Source: Paracoccaceae bacterium (GTDB taxonomy: Bacteria; Pseudomonadota; Alphaproteobacteria; Rhodobacterales; Rhodobacteraceae). From it: a stretch of DNA of 6,861 bases. The notes under the pieces were generated by a model, which had not been told where the DNA came from, made no database searches, and was given only the letters and a program-made list of their open reading frames with translations. Shown here one piece after another: positions 1 through 6,784 of the stretch (position 1 is the stretch's first letter; every line of letters begins with the position of its first letter). Both the position numbers and the translations under genes were made by a program. The stretch is taken from positions 14,882 through 21,742 of the forward strand of contig NVQY01000021.1 of assembly GCA_002400675.1 (NCBI GenBank). Reading direction: 5' to 3'.

Positions 1-56
1 GTCCACTGGCCAAAGCCTTCGCCCATGTCGCAATTCAGGTCAATGATGTCACGCAT
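1..56 (-). CDS. pxpA: LamB/YcsF family protein, 5-oxoprolinase subunit A type (5' end only)
   Basis: The 5' end of a gene that runs off the left edge; 18 full codons are present. The reading begins MRDIIDLNCDMGEGFGQW. The DLNCDMGEGFG stretch (residues 6-16) is the N-terminal hallmark of the LamB/YcsF family, whose characterised bacterial member PxpA works with PxpB and PxpC to open 5-oxoproline to glutamate using ATP in the cytoplasm. The start is the ATG at 56-54. It has a GGGA ribosome binding site about 8 bases upstream (around 64-67), and an in-frame stop lies upstream at 87-89. The gene diverges from the LysR gene across about 127 bases, the usual arrangement for a LysR regulator and its target. 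The family call is firm from the motif. The exact substrate is inferred, because fungal and bacterial relatives are also tied to lactam use and the rest of the protein is not visible. Confidence 0.85.
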   Translation of the reverse strand, partial: MRDIIDLNCDMGEGFGQW

Positions 57-114
57 AAGGTTTTCCCATGAGTCGTTTGTTGAACCTTAGCGCCCGTGAC
101 AGAGGCTGGAAAAT

Positions 115-120
115 ATTATA
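115..120 (-). promoter_or_regulatory. -10 element of the pxpA-type gene promoter
   Basis: Read on the minus strand this is a perfect TATAAT. It would place the transcription start near 108 and give a leader of about 50 bases before the ATG at 56. No good -35 exists at 16-18 bases: the best match is AAAACA (144-139), three of six positions. A strong -10 with a poor -35 fits a promoter that needs an activator, and the LysR-type dyad lies in just that place. This is inferred from position and consensus only. Confidence 0.5.
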
Positions 121-137
121 TTGCGCTATCGCATAAT
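115..137. promoter_or_regulatory. Candidate LysR-type operator in the divergent control region
   Basis: The 13 bases at 121-133 (TTGCGCTATCGCA) have the T-N11-A form expected of LysR-type binding sites. They contain the dyad TGCG-CTAT-CGCA (122-133). A second, wider pair, ATTAT (115-119) and ATAAT (133-137), flanks it with a slightly different centre. The site overlaps the spacer between the -10 and -35 of the leftward pxpA-type promoter and lies about 50 bases upstream of the LysR start codon. It could therefore serve both activation of the target and autoregulation. A-T-rich dyads occur by chance, so this remains a candidate. Confidence 0.45.
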
Positions 138-183
138 CTGTTTTTCCGATAATACTAATCTTTATGCCCCAAAGGTCAGCAAC

Positions 184-1083
184 ATGAAACTGCGTCATCT
201 CAACTATTTCGTCGCCACCGCAGAGTTGGGGCAGGTCAGCCGCGCGGCCACGGCTTTGTCGATCTCCCAGTCGTCGATTACCAGCGCCATCAAAGAGCTT
301 GAAAACCTGCTGGGTGCCAAACTGTTCCGCCGGACTGCGCAGGGCATGGACATGACCGATTCCGGGCGCGAATTTCTGGCCTCGGCCCGTGACATTCTGG
401 AACGGGTCGACCGGGCCAAGAAACTGACCCAACGCCGATCAGTGGTCAGCGGCACGGTTTCTCTGGCTGCGACCTATACGGTTCTGGGTTATTTCCTGCC
501 CTACCATCTGGCCCGGCTGTCGCAGATCCATCCCGGCCTGAAAATCAACCTGCACGAACTGCCGCGCGAAAGCATCGAAGAGGGGCTGCTGTCCAATCGG
601 TTTGATATGGCGGTGGTGCTGACATCTAACCTGACCAACCCGGAAATAGAAACGGAGACCTTGCTGAAATCCTCGCGCCGGCTTTGGGTGGCGAGCGGGC
701 ATCACTTTACAACCACCCGCAAGGCCACGTTTGAAGAAATTTCGCTCGAAAATTATATCATGCTAACCGTTGATGAGGCGGCCCACACTACCATGAAATA
801 CTGGAGCCAGACCAATCAGGTCCCGAATGTTCAGCTAAGAACGTCCTCGGTCGAAGCGGTCCGTTCGATCATCGCCAACGGACAGGGGATAACCATCTTG
901 TCTGACATGGTGTATCGGCCTTGGTCCCTCGAAGGGCGGCGGATCGAAACTGTCTCCACAGACATTGAAATTCCAACAATGGATGTTGGCCTGGCCTGGA
1001 GAAAGTCCAAAGAATTTTCCCAGCCGCTCAATCTACTTTACGATTATTTTCGCGCCAGCTTTATGTCGCCCCAGGTCGAGTAA
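184..1083 (+). CDS. LysR-family transcriptional regulator
   Basis: A 299-residue protein of normal length for the family. The N-terminal winged helix-turn-helix spans about residues 1-60: MKLRHLNYFVATAELGQVSR, then AATALSISQSSITSAIKELE as the recognition helix region, then LGAKLFRRT in the wing. A linker helix (about 60-88) leads to the periplasmic-binding-protein-like effector domain (about 90-293). The domain ends in the usual FRAxF-type tail with no truncation. The ATG at 184 is chosen over an in-frame TTG at 121 because AAGG at 172-175 is a well-spaced ribosome binding site and because LysR homology begins at the MKLRHL residues. The TTG would also lie inside the putative operator. The gene diverges from the pxpA-type gene and converges on the transporter operon. 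The likely effector is a small metabolite of the neighbouring amide/lactam pathway (inference). Control of the transporter operon is possible, but its promoter is outside the window. Confidence 0.95.
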   Translation: MKLRHLNYFVATAELGQVSRAATALSISQSSITSAIKELENLLGAKLFRRTAQGMDMTDSGREFLASARDILERVDRAKKLTQRRSVVSGTVSLAATYTVLGYFLPYHLARLSQIHPGLKINLHELPRESIEEGLLSNRFDMAVVLTSNLTNPEIETETLLKSSRRLWVASGHHFTTTRKATFEEISLENYIMLTVDEAAHTTMKYWSQTNQVPNVQLRTSSVEAVRSIIANGQGITILSDMVYRPWSLEGRRIETVSTDIEIPTMDVGLAWRKSKEFSQPLNLLYDYFRASFMSPQVE

Positions 1084-1115
1084 CTGGCCCAGGGCCCGCA
1101 TGCAGGTATTCCAGC

Positions 1116-1250
1116 ATGGTGTTACGCGCGCATATCACCGCCATTGCCTTGGCCGGTTTTGCTGCGATCCGTTTTTCGGCACCCTTGTTCATGCAGGCAG
1201 CTTATGCCTGCTGGAACTGGCCGACCGGTGCCTACTGCCAAGGAACCTGA
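1116..1250 (+). CDS. Candidate small secreted peptide, 44 residues, unknown function
   Basis: A short open frame starting 32 bases after the LysR stop. The product begins MVLRAHITAIALAGFAAI, with one early Arg and His followed by a hydrophobic run, and then reaches QAAYA before a short tail CWNWPTGAYCQGT. This looks like a signal peptide with an A-Y-A cleavage site near residue 31, releasing a 13-residue peptide with two cysteines and two tryptophans. About two thirds of codons end in G or C, in keeping with the real genes nearby. The ribosome binding site is weak (AGG at 1104-1106, 9 bases before the ATG), and an Arg interrupts the hydrophobic stretch at residue 19. I recognise no family. 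If real it is probably co-transcribed with the regulator gene. It may equally be a chance frame in the gap. Confidence 0.35.
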   Translation: MVLRAHITAIALAGFAAIRFSAPLFMQAAYACWNWPTGAYCQGT

Positions 1251-1472
1251 CACCTGCGCACACCGTTGCCGGTATCGATCTCGAGTGACCGATACTCGCC
1301 ATTTTACCGGAAAAGTGGGAAATGCACGCACATGACCACCGTCAGGCGGGTAATTTCAGGGCTGGATCGAAATGCCGAAACGGGCTGGCTTTTGTGATCC
1401 CGAATGGCCACGCCATACTCCGGTCCACTTCAAGCCATCGTACTCTGGCAAGGCCCGGCAGGCTGGTGTAAA
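1251..1472. other. Convergent intergenic stretch with no recognisable gene
   Basis: This lies between the candidate peptide gene and the stop of the fused ATPase gene, which comes from the opposite strand. I read it in all frames and found no protein family, no tRNA-like fold and no clear decayed copy of a neighbour. The frames that stay open here are short and lack ribosome binding sites. The only structure noticed is the inverted repeat at 1269-1310. Both flanking transcription units should terminate here, but no GC hairpin followed by a T run is present in either direction, so termination may be Rho-dependent. Confidence 0.5.
1269..1310. repeat. Nested inverted repeat, possible weak bidirectional terminator
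   Basis: GTATCG (1272-1277) pairs with CGATAC (1290-1295) around a 12-base loop that itself contains the palindrome CTCGAG. A second, wider pair, CCGGTA (1269-1274) and TACCGG (1305-1310), overlaps it, so the two stems cannot both form fully. On the plus strand a short ATTTTA follows the inner stem; on the minus strand there is no T run. Its position between convergent genes suits a transcription end point, but the stem is short. Confidence 0.25.
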
Positions 1473-3266
1473 TCAATGGTGGTGGTCAAATTCGGCCACA
1501 AGATGTCCACCCCCCTTGTCTGTTAGATTAACCGCTGAGGGCATATCACCGATGCGCCGTATCGGGCTGGGGATTTCCCCGGTCAACCGTGTGGACGAAG
1601 GGCGGTCGTGTGTCGGATCAGGGACCGGTACGGCGGCAATCAAACGCCGGGTATAGGGATGCTGAGGATTGCCAAAAACCTGTGCGCGGGTGCCCATTTC
1701 AACAATCTGACCCAGATACATCACGCCAACCCGGTCCGAGATGTTTTCGACAACCGCCATGTCGTGCGAAATGAAAAGATACGCGACGCCCATTTCCTCG
1801 GTCAGTTCACGCAGCAGGTCCAGAACCCTGGCCTGAACCGAGACATCCAGTGCTGACACGCTTTCATCAGCGATGATCAGTTTTGGTTGCAGGGCCAGGG
1901 CACGGGCGATGCAGATACGTTGGCGCTGACCACCGGAAAATTCATGCGGATAGCGATCCATGTGATCGCGCAAAAGGCCCACGCGATCAAACAGGGTTAC
2001 GACGCGTTTGGTACGTTCTTGCGGGGTGCCGATGCCATGAATGATCAATGGTTCTGCCACCAGATCCCCCACGCGCATTCGCGGATCAAGCGAGGCCATG
2101 GGGTCCTGAAAGATCATCTGAACCTCGCGCCGGATGGCCTTGGTAGCAGCGCGACCCAGGCCTTGAATTTCAGACCCGGCGATGCGGATCTGACCCGAGT
2201 ATGGCACCAACCCGGCCATTGCCTTGGCGATGGTCGATTTCCCACATCCACTTTCACCGACAAGGGCAAAGGTTTCGCCTGCGCGGATGGAAAATGATAC
2301 CTTTTCAACCGCGTGAATCTGGTGGCTCACCCGCCCCAGAATGCCGCCGCGAATATCAAACTGGACGCTAAGGTCGCGAATTTCTGCTATCGGTGCGCCG
2401 ATTTCATGCCTGTTGTTGACCCCAGAGCCATCGCCCATGCGCGGCACAGCCGCAAGCAGCGATCTGGTGTACTCCTGTGCCGGAGCCTGAAATACCTGTC
2501 TGACCGGCCCCTGTTCGATCATCTGACCCGATTGCATGACAAGAACCCGGTCGGCCATTTCGGCGACAACCCCCATATCATGGGTTATCAGGATCATGGC
2601 TGTCCCCATGTCACGCTGAAGATCGCGCAGCAGGTCCAGCACCTCGCGCTGAACCGTGACATCAAGTGCCGTGGTCGGTTCATCCGCGATCAACACATCG
2701 GGGCGAAGGGCGATGGCCATGGCAATCATCACCCGCTGGCGCATGCCGCCGGACAATTCATGCGGGTATTGTGTCATGCGCTTTTCGGGTTGCGACAGGC
2801 GCACCGCACTCAGGGCTTGCAGGGCACAGGCGCGCGCCTCTTTCCGGCTGATGGGATCATGCGCCATGATCGCTTCGGTCAGTTGGTTGCCAATACTCAT
2901 CACCGGATTCAGTGACGTCATCGGCTCTTGAAAAATCATTGCTATGCGATTGCCGCGAATATCGCGCATCCGCGTTTCAGGCAGTGTGATCAGGTCGGTA
3001 TCACCAAAGAAAATTTGCCCGCCTGTGACCCGAACGGCAGGCGGCGGCAAAAGCCCCATGATTGCCAGCGAGGTGATGGATTTCCCCGACCCGCTTTCAC
3101 CGGCAATGGCCAGTGTCTCGCCTCGTGCCAGCGAGAAATCAATATTGCTGATCAGCGGCTTCAACCCGGTTTCGGTGTTGACCGAGACCGTCAGGTCGCA
3201 AACCTGTAGAACCGCGATAGTATCCGGGGCCAAGGTCCCGGACAGTTTTTTTGTAGCCGCAGTCAT
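1473..3266 (-). CDS. Fused two-domain ABC transporter ATP-binding protein, dipeptide/oligopeptide class (DppD-DppF fusion)
   Basis: A 597-residue cytoplasmic ATPase with two complete nucleotide-binding domains, so one polypeptide does the work of DppD plus DppF. Domain 1 (about 18-275): Walker A GESGSGKS 56-63, Q-loop Q113, signature LSGGMRQ 171-177, Walker B ending D195-E196, switch H229. Domain 2 (about 293-550): Walker A GESGCGKS 337-344, Q-loop Q387, signature FSGGQRQ 443-449, Walker B ending D467-E468, switch H501. All catalytic residues are intact in both. Each domain is followed by the peptide-transporter extension typified by YTRSLLAAVP and YTRRLIAAVP. The second reads DES rather than DEP after Walker B, a variation seen in this class. 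The ATG shares four bases with the stop of the amidase gene (ATGA), indicating translational coupling. It is the last gene of the operon. The protein ends in three histidines. It should energise the two permeases encoded upstream. Confidence 0.95.
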   Translation of the reverse strand: MTAATKKLSGTLAPDTIAVLQVCDLTVSVNTETGLKPLISNIDFSLARGETLAIAGESGSGKSITSLAIMGLLPPPAVRVTGGQIFFGDTDLITLPETRMRDIRGNRIAMIFQEPMTSLNPVMSIGNQLTEAIMAHDPISRKEARACALQALSAVRLSQPEKRMTQYPHELSGGMRQRVMIAMAIALRPDVLIADEPTTALDVTVQREVLDLLRDLQRDMGTAMILITHDMGVVAEMADRVLVMQSGQMIEQGPVRQVFQAPAQEYTRSLLAAVPRMGDGSGVNNRHEIGAPIAEIRDLSVQFDIRGGILGRVSHQIHAVEKVSFSIRAGETFALVGESGCGKSTIAKAMAGLVPYSGQIRIAGSEIQGLGRAATKAIRREVQMIFQDPMASLDPRMRVGDLVAEPLIIHGIGTPQERTKRVVTLFDRVGLLRDHMDRYPHEFSGGQRQRICIARALALQPKLIIADESVSALDVSVQARVLDLLRELTEEMGVAYLFISHDMAVVENISDRVGVMYLGQIVEMGTRAQVFGNPQHPYTRRLIAAVPVPDPTHDRPSSTRLTGEIPSPIRRIGDMPSAVNLTDKGGGHLVAEFDHHH

Positions 3267-4207
3267 TCAAACACGCATCGCGGGAAATAGAACGAAACCA
3301 GCCAGTTGGGCATATCCACGATCTCGGAAATCCGCAAATCGCCGCAGGTCGAGACCAGCATGTAAGCGTCTTGCGCCGCCATGCCGCGACTGGCAGACAG
3401 GAAATCAACCATCCCCGAAACCGCATCGCGCGCCGCTGCCATCAGGTCAGGCCCGATGCCGGTGGTCACCTCATAACCCTTGGCATCAAGGTGATTGGTG
3501 ACCGGCCCCGGCGTGGTAAAGCGTGGTGATTTCAGATTGGCACCCTTGATCAGATCAAGGGTCATGACCGTATCCATCGGCGATTCGATCGCCGTGCCGC
3601 AAACCTCTCCGTCGCCCTGTGCTGCATGGGTGTCACCGACCGAAAACAACGCGCCTGCCACCTCGACCGGCAGGTAAAGCGTGGTGCCCGCCGCAAGATC
3701 GCGAATGTCCATGTTGCCACCAACCCGACGCGGCGGCACGATAGAGTGCAGCCCGTCTTCGCCCAACGCATTGCCGATAGTCCCGGCAAAAGGTTTCAGC
3801 GGCACCCGGCCATCCTTGCCAAACAAGGCCGGTTCCAGCGTATCGGGATCGTATTTCCAGATTGTCAGCGCCGGGTCGGGGAACTGGTCCGCCAACAGGC
3901 CAAAGCCCGGAATGTTGGCGGTCCAGCCAAAGCCCGAAGGTTTGAAGCTTTCGATGGTGATTTTCAGCGCATCGCCCGGTTCGGCACCCTCAACAAAGAT
4001 CGGCCCGTTGACCGGGTTGATCTTGCCAAAATCCAATGTGGAAACATCGCTTACGGTGCTGTCCGCCGTCAGCTGCCCGGCCGATGAATCCACACAGTGG
4101 AATTCAATCGTGGTGCCGGGCGCGACCGTCTCGACCGGGACAAATGAATTGTCCCAGCCGAAATGGTGCTGATGGTTATGGATTGTGTATGAACAATTAT
4201 TGCACAT
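3263..4207 (-). CDS. Acetamidase/formamidase family amide hydrolase
   Basis: A 314-residue protein of the FmdA/AmdA family, cytoplasmic enzymes that release ammonia from small amides. Family landmarks in order: HHFGWDNS 14-21, an SSAGQL stretch 41-46, PFAGTIG 139-145, PPRRVGGNMDIR 158-169, GDTHAAQGDGEVCGTAIE 191-208 with conserved acidic and His residues of the probable metal and active site, and SPMDTVMTL 209-217. The length is normal for the family and nothing is broken. The start overlaps the end of the binding-protein gene by 11 bases. No clear ribosome binding site precedes it, so it probably depends on translation from upstream. The first residues are MCNNC followed by HNHQHH, giving an unusual Cys-x-x-Cys next to the family His cluster. 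Its place inside a transporter operon suggests that it acts on the imported compound or a product of it. The substrate (formamide, acetamide or a larger amide) cannot be told from sequence. Confidence 0.9.
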   Translation of the reverse strand: MCNNCSYTIHNHQHHFGWDNSFVPVETVAPGTTIEFHCVDSSAGQLTADSTVSDVSTLDFGKINPVNGPIFVEGAEPGDALKITIESFKPSGFGWTANIPGFGLLADQFPDPALTIWKYDPDTLEPALFGKDGRVPLKPFAGTIGNALGEDGLHSIVPPRRVGGNMDIRDLAAGTTLYLPVEVAGALFSVGDTHAAQGDGEVCGTAIESPMDTVMTLDLIKGANLKSPRFTTPGPVTNHLDAKGYEVTTGIGPDLMAAARDAVSGMVDFLSASRGMAAQDAYMLVSTCGDLRISEIVDMPNWLVSFYFPRCVFE

Positions 4208-5834
4208 CGTTTACATACACATAGTCATAGTTGATCGGAATCGAAACCGGATCGACATAAAGCGCGTCCGCGCCGCCCATGCGTTCCGACTTCATGGTAT
4301 AGCGCTGTTCGTTGAACACCGGCACCCATGGGGCATCCTTCATGACTTCCATGTAGATATCGCTCCACATTTGCAGCCGCTCATCAGCCTTGGCCGGGTC
4401 GGTGACTGCATCCGCCTTGGCGGCCATCGCATCCAGATCTTCGTTGCAATACCAGGACCAGTTCCAGCCGCCCTGAACCGCGCCGGCACAGCCCAGAATT
4501 GGCCCGTAGAAGTTCGACGCATCCGGAAAGTCGGCGATCCATGCCATGCCGCCAGACCAGATCATCGGCGCCTGATCAGCCTCACCACCGGCAGCAATCA
4601 CGCTGGCCTGAGCCAGAGATTTGATCGCGGCCCGCACGCCAATACCGGCCAGATCCTGCTGAATCGCCTGAGCGATGCGCGGGTTGGGGTCGGTGTTCAT
4701 GACGTATAGTTCGGTGTCGAAACCATCGGCGAAACCGGCCTCGGCCAGCAATGCCTTGGCGGCGTCCTTGTCAAAGGCATATCCGGCATATCCGTCGGTA
4801 TAACCGGGCATCGACGGCGGTAACGGTTGCGTCGCGGGCACGGCACGTCCGTTGATGACCTGAACAATCCGCGCCTTGTTGATTGCCATATTCACCGCCT
4901 GGCGCACCTTGACGTTGTCAAAGGGTGGCATCTGGGTGTTCAGAGTGATGTACCCGGTGTGCAACTGGCCACCTTCGACCACGCGCGCGGCTTGCGCGGG
5001 ATCATCCATCACTTCGCGGAATTTTGCCGGCGGGATACCGTCGCCGGGGATGTCGACTTCGCCGTTTTGCAGGCGCAGAAGGGCCACGATCGGCTCTTGC
5101 CCAACCTCAAATGTAATGCTGTCCAGATAGGGCAGACCGGCACGCCAGTAGTCGGGGTTCTTGGTGAACACCAGTCGCTGGCCGATTGTCCATTCGCCAA
5201 GGCTGAACGCTCCGGTGCCAACCGGGTTTTTGCCAAAATCGTCTCCGGCGGCATCTACGGCCTCTTTCGGGACAATCGAGGCAAAGTTCAGGGCCATGAC
5301 ATGCAGGAATGTGGCATCAGGGCGTGACAGTTTGATGGTCACACTCAGCGGCCCGGACGAACTTACGCCCGACAGGCTGGTGGCAGAGCCATCAGCCACA
5401 GCATCATAGCCATCAATCGAGCCAAAGAAACCGGCGCCGGGGCTTTGGGTCTTGGGGTTGGTGACGCGGTTGAGCGAGTAAACCACATCTTCGGCGGTCA
5501 TTTCGCGGCCATTGTGGAATTTCACCCCCGCGCGCAGCTTGAAGGTAAATGTCTGGCCGTCGTCCGAAATGGTATAGCTTTCGGCCAGTCCGGGCACCAG
5601 ATCGGTGGTGCCGGGGGCATAATCCATCAGCCCGTCAAATAGAGATTTGATCATCGACCAGTTTTGCCAGTCATAGCCAATGGCCGGATCAAGGGTTGCC
5701 ACGTCGTCCTTGTAGGTGACGACGATGCCACCGCCGGATTTGGCATTCGGATCCATTGCCGTGGTCTGCGCCGCCAGCGTCAGCGGCAGGGCCAGCCCCA
5801 GCACCAATGCTGTTGTCGTTAGTAAATGTTTCAT
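4197..5834 (-). CDS. ABC transporter solute-binding protein, family 5 (peptide/opine/nickel class)
   Basis: A 545-residue periplasmic binding protein that captures the substrate and delivers it to the permeases. The ATG at 5834-5832 is chosen although the frame stays open upstream, to 5999. A strong AGGGAGAG ribosome binding site lies just before it, and translation from there starts with a signal peptide: MKHLLTTTALVLGLALPL, then an Ala-rich cleavage region near residues 20-26. Any start further upstream would bury the signal peptide and overlap the permease gene. The family-5 signature runs over about 79-124 (LVPGLAES, then LRAGVKFHNGR, then TAEDVVYSLNRV). NPVGTGAF lies near 203-210, and the ligand-pocket region WIADFPDASNF is near 432-442. 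Two cysteines (449 and 463) in the C-terminal lobe could form a disulfide. DppA-like overall, but family 5 also carries opines, nickel chelates, amides and sugars, so the name dppA is withheld. The gap to the permease gene is 29 bases. Confidence 0.95.
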   Translation of the reverse strand: MKHLLTTTALVLGLALPLTLAAQTTAMDPNAKSGGGIVVTYKDDVATLDPAIGYDWQNWSMIKSLFDGLMDYAPGTTDLVPGLAESYTISDDGQTFTFKLRAGVKFHNGREMTAEDVVYSLNRVTNPKTQSPGAGFFGSIDGYDAVADGSATSLSGVSSSGPLSVTIKLSRPDATFLHVMALNFASIVPKEAVDAAGDDFGKNPVGTGAFSLGEWTIGQRLVFTKNPDYWRAGLPYLDSITFEVGQEPIVALLRLQNGEVDIPGDGIPPAKFREVMDDPAQAARVVEGGQLHTGYITLNTQMPPFDNVKVRQAVNMAINKARIVQVINGRAVPATQPLPPSMPGYTDGYAGYAFDKDAAKALLAEAGFADGFDTELYVMNTDPNPRIAQAIQQDLAGIGVRAAIKSLAQASVIAAGGEADQAPMIWSGGMAWIADFPDASNFYGPILGCAGAVQGGWNWSWYCNEDLDAMAAKADAVTDPAKADERLQMWSDIYMEVMKDAPWVPVFNEQRYTMKSERMGGADALYVDPVSIPINYDYVYVNDVQ

Positions 5835-5850
5835 TTCTCTCTCCCTTTTG
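5835..5850 (-). promoter_or_regulatory. Strong ribosome binding site of the binding-protein gene
   Basis: On the minus strand the message reads AAAAGGGAGAGAGAA immediately before the ATG at 5834, a purine run with a good anti-16S match. It is the best ribosome binding site in the operon, in keeping with the high amounts of binding protein that such importers need relative to their membrane parts. It decides the start call for the gene. The remaining bases up to 5863 show no promoter or hairpin. Confidence 0.7.
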
Positions 5851-5863
5851 GTTGGTTTGAACT

Positions 5864-6784
5864 TCAGCGTATCTTGATGCGTGGGTCGACCAGCAGGCTG
5901 ATGACATCTGCCACCAGATTGCCGATGACGATGGCGGTGGCCGAAACCAGTGTGACCCCCATGATGATTGGGATATCGACGCGTTGAATCGCCTGCCACG
6001 CCAGCTGACCGATACCGGGCCAGCCAAACACGCTTTCGACGACAACGATGCCACCCATGAAAATGCCCACATCAATACCGATCATGGCAATGATCGGCAG
6101 GATGGCATTCGGCAGCGCGTGGCGCATGATGATGCGGCGGCGCGTTAATCCCTTGGCGCGGGCGGTGCGGATAAAATCCTGCCGCAAGACGTCAATCATC
6201 GACGAGCGCATCATCCGGCTATACCAGCCAGACCCCAAAATCCCCATGGTCAGCGACGGCAGGACCAGATGCGAAAACGTGCCGTAACCGCCGATCGGGA
6301 ACCAGCCAAGCTGTACGGCAAATACATAAAGCAACAACAGGCCGACCACGAATTGCGGTGCGGAAACGCCAACGAATGACACGATCATCAGCGCCTGATC
6401 CGCATGGCTGCCCCGGCGCAACGCGGCAATGACACCCATCGTCAGGCCAATCAGCAATTCGGTAAAGATCGCCCCTGCCATCAACAGCAGGCTGGCAGGC
6501 AGGCGCGACATGATAAGTGTGCTAACTTGCGTCTTTTGCAAATAGGACCGACCCAGATCGCCCTGAAGCAAATTGCCGAGATAGCGCCAGTATTGCACGG
6601 CAAGTGGTTGATCCAGCCCCAGTTGTTCGCGGATGTTCTGCACCGTTTGCGCAGTGGCTGAACGCCCGGCGATCTGGCGCACCGGATCGGCAGGCAGGGC
6701 ATAAAGCAGCACGAAGGTAATCAGCGACACCCCCAGCAGGATCAACAGCGATTGCAACAGGCGGCGGACGAGAAAACTGGCCAT
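5864..6784 (-). CDS. ABC transporter permease, DppB type
   Basis: A 306-residue inner-membrane protein of normal length for the DppB/OppB class. It starts with the typical MASFLVRRLLQSLLILLGVS first membrane helix. The periplasmic loop that marks this class follows (ADPVRQIAG, then REQLGLDQPLAVQYWRYL, then GDLGRSY, about 32-81). Five further hydrophobic segments lie near 97-121, 130-160, 171-187, 226-250 and 271-298. The cytoplasmic coupling (EAA) loop is at about 205-226 (IRTARAKGLTRRRIIMRHAL), which docks on the ATPase. VESVFGWPGIGQL at 249-261 is also conserved. The start codon shares one base with the stop of the preceding permease gene (TGATG), so the two permeases are likely made in step, as expected for a heterodimer. 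The upstream order is permease C then permease B, the reverse of the common dppB-dppC order. Confidence 0.95.
   Translation of the reverse strand: MASFLVRRLLQSLLILLGVSLITFVLLYALPADPVRQIAGRSATAQTVQNIREQLGLDQPLAVQYWRYLGNLLQGDLGRSYLQKTQVSTLIMSRLPASLLLMAGAIFTELLIGLTMGVIAALRRGSHADQALMIVSFVGVSAPQFVVGLLLLYVFAVQLGWFPIGGYGTFSHLVLPSLTMGILGSGWYSRMMRSSMIDVLRQDFIRTARAKGLTRRRIIMRHALPNAILPIIAMIGIDVGIFMGGIVVVESVFGWPGIGQLAWQAIQRVDIPIIMGVTLVSATAIVIGNLVADVISLLVDPRIKIR

Noticed and set aside
121..183. Upstream in-frame TTG extending the LysR protein by 21 residues
   Set aside because: There is no ribosome binding site before the TTG, the added residues do not resemble LysR sequence, and the TTG lies inside the likely operator. 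The ATG at 184 has a well-spaced AAGG.
49..432. Minus-strand frame of 127 residues opposite the LysR gene
   Set aside because: It is antisense to a certain gene, has no recognisable domain, and runs past the true pxpA-type start in a different frame.
1084..1100. GGCCCAGGGCC repeat just after the LysR stop as a terminator
   Set aside because: A hairpin here would have almost no loop or only a three-base stem, and no T run follows.
1144..1335. 63-residue plus-strand frame in the convergent gap
   Set aside because: It has no ribosome binding site or recognisable pattern and overlaps the better-supported small peptide in another frame.
1887..2915. Long plus-strand frames opposite the ATPase gene (136 and 200 residues)
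   Set aside because: They mirror the high-GC codon pattern of the ATPase gene on the other strand. The translations match no family and are rich in His, Arg and Gln, as antisense shadows are.
5835..5999. Longer version of the binding protein starting at 5999
   Set aside because: It would overlap the end of the DppB-type gene by over 130 bases and place 55 unrelated residues before a clear signal peptide. The ATG at 5834 has the strong ribosome binding site.
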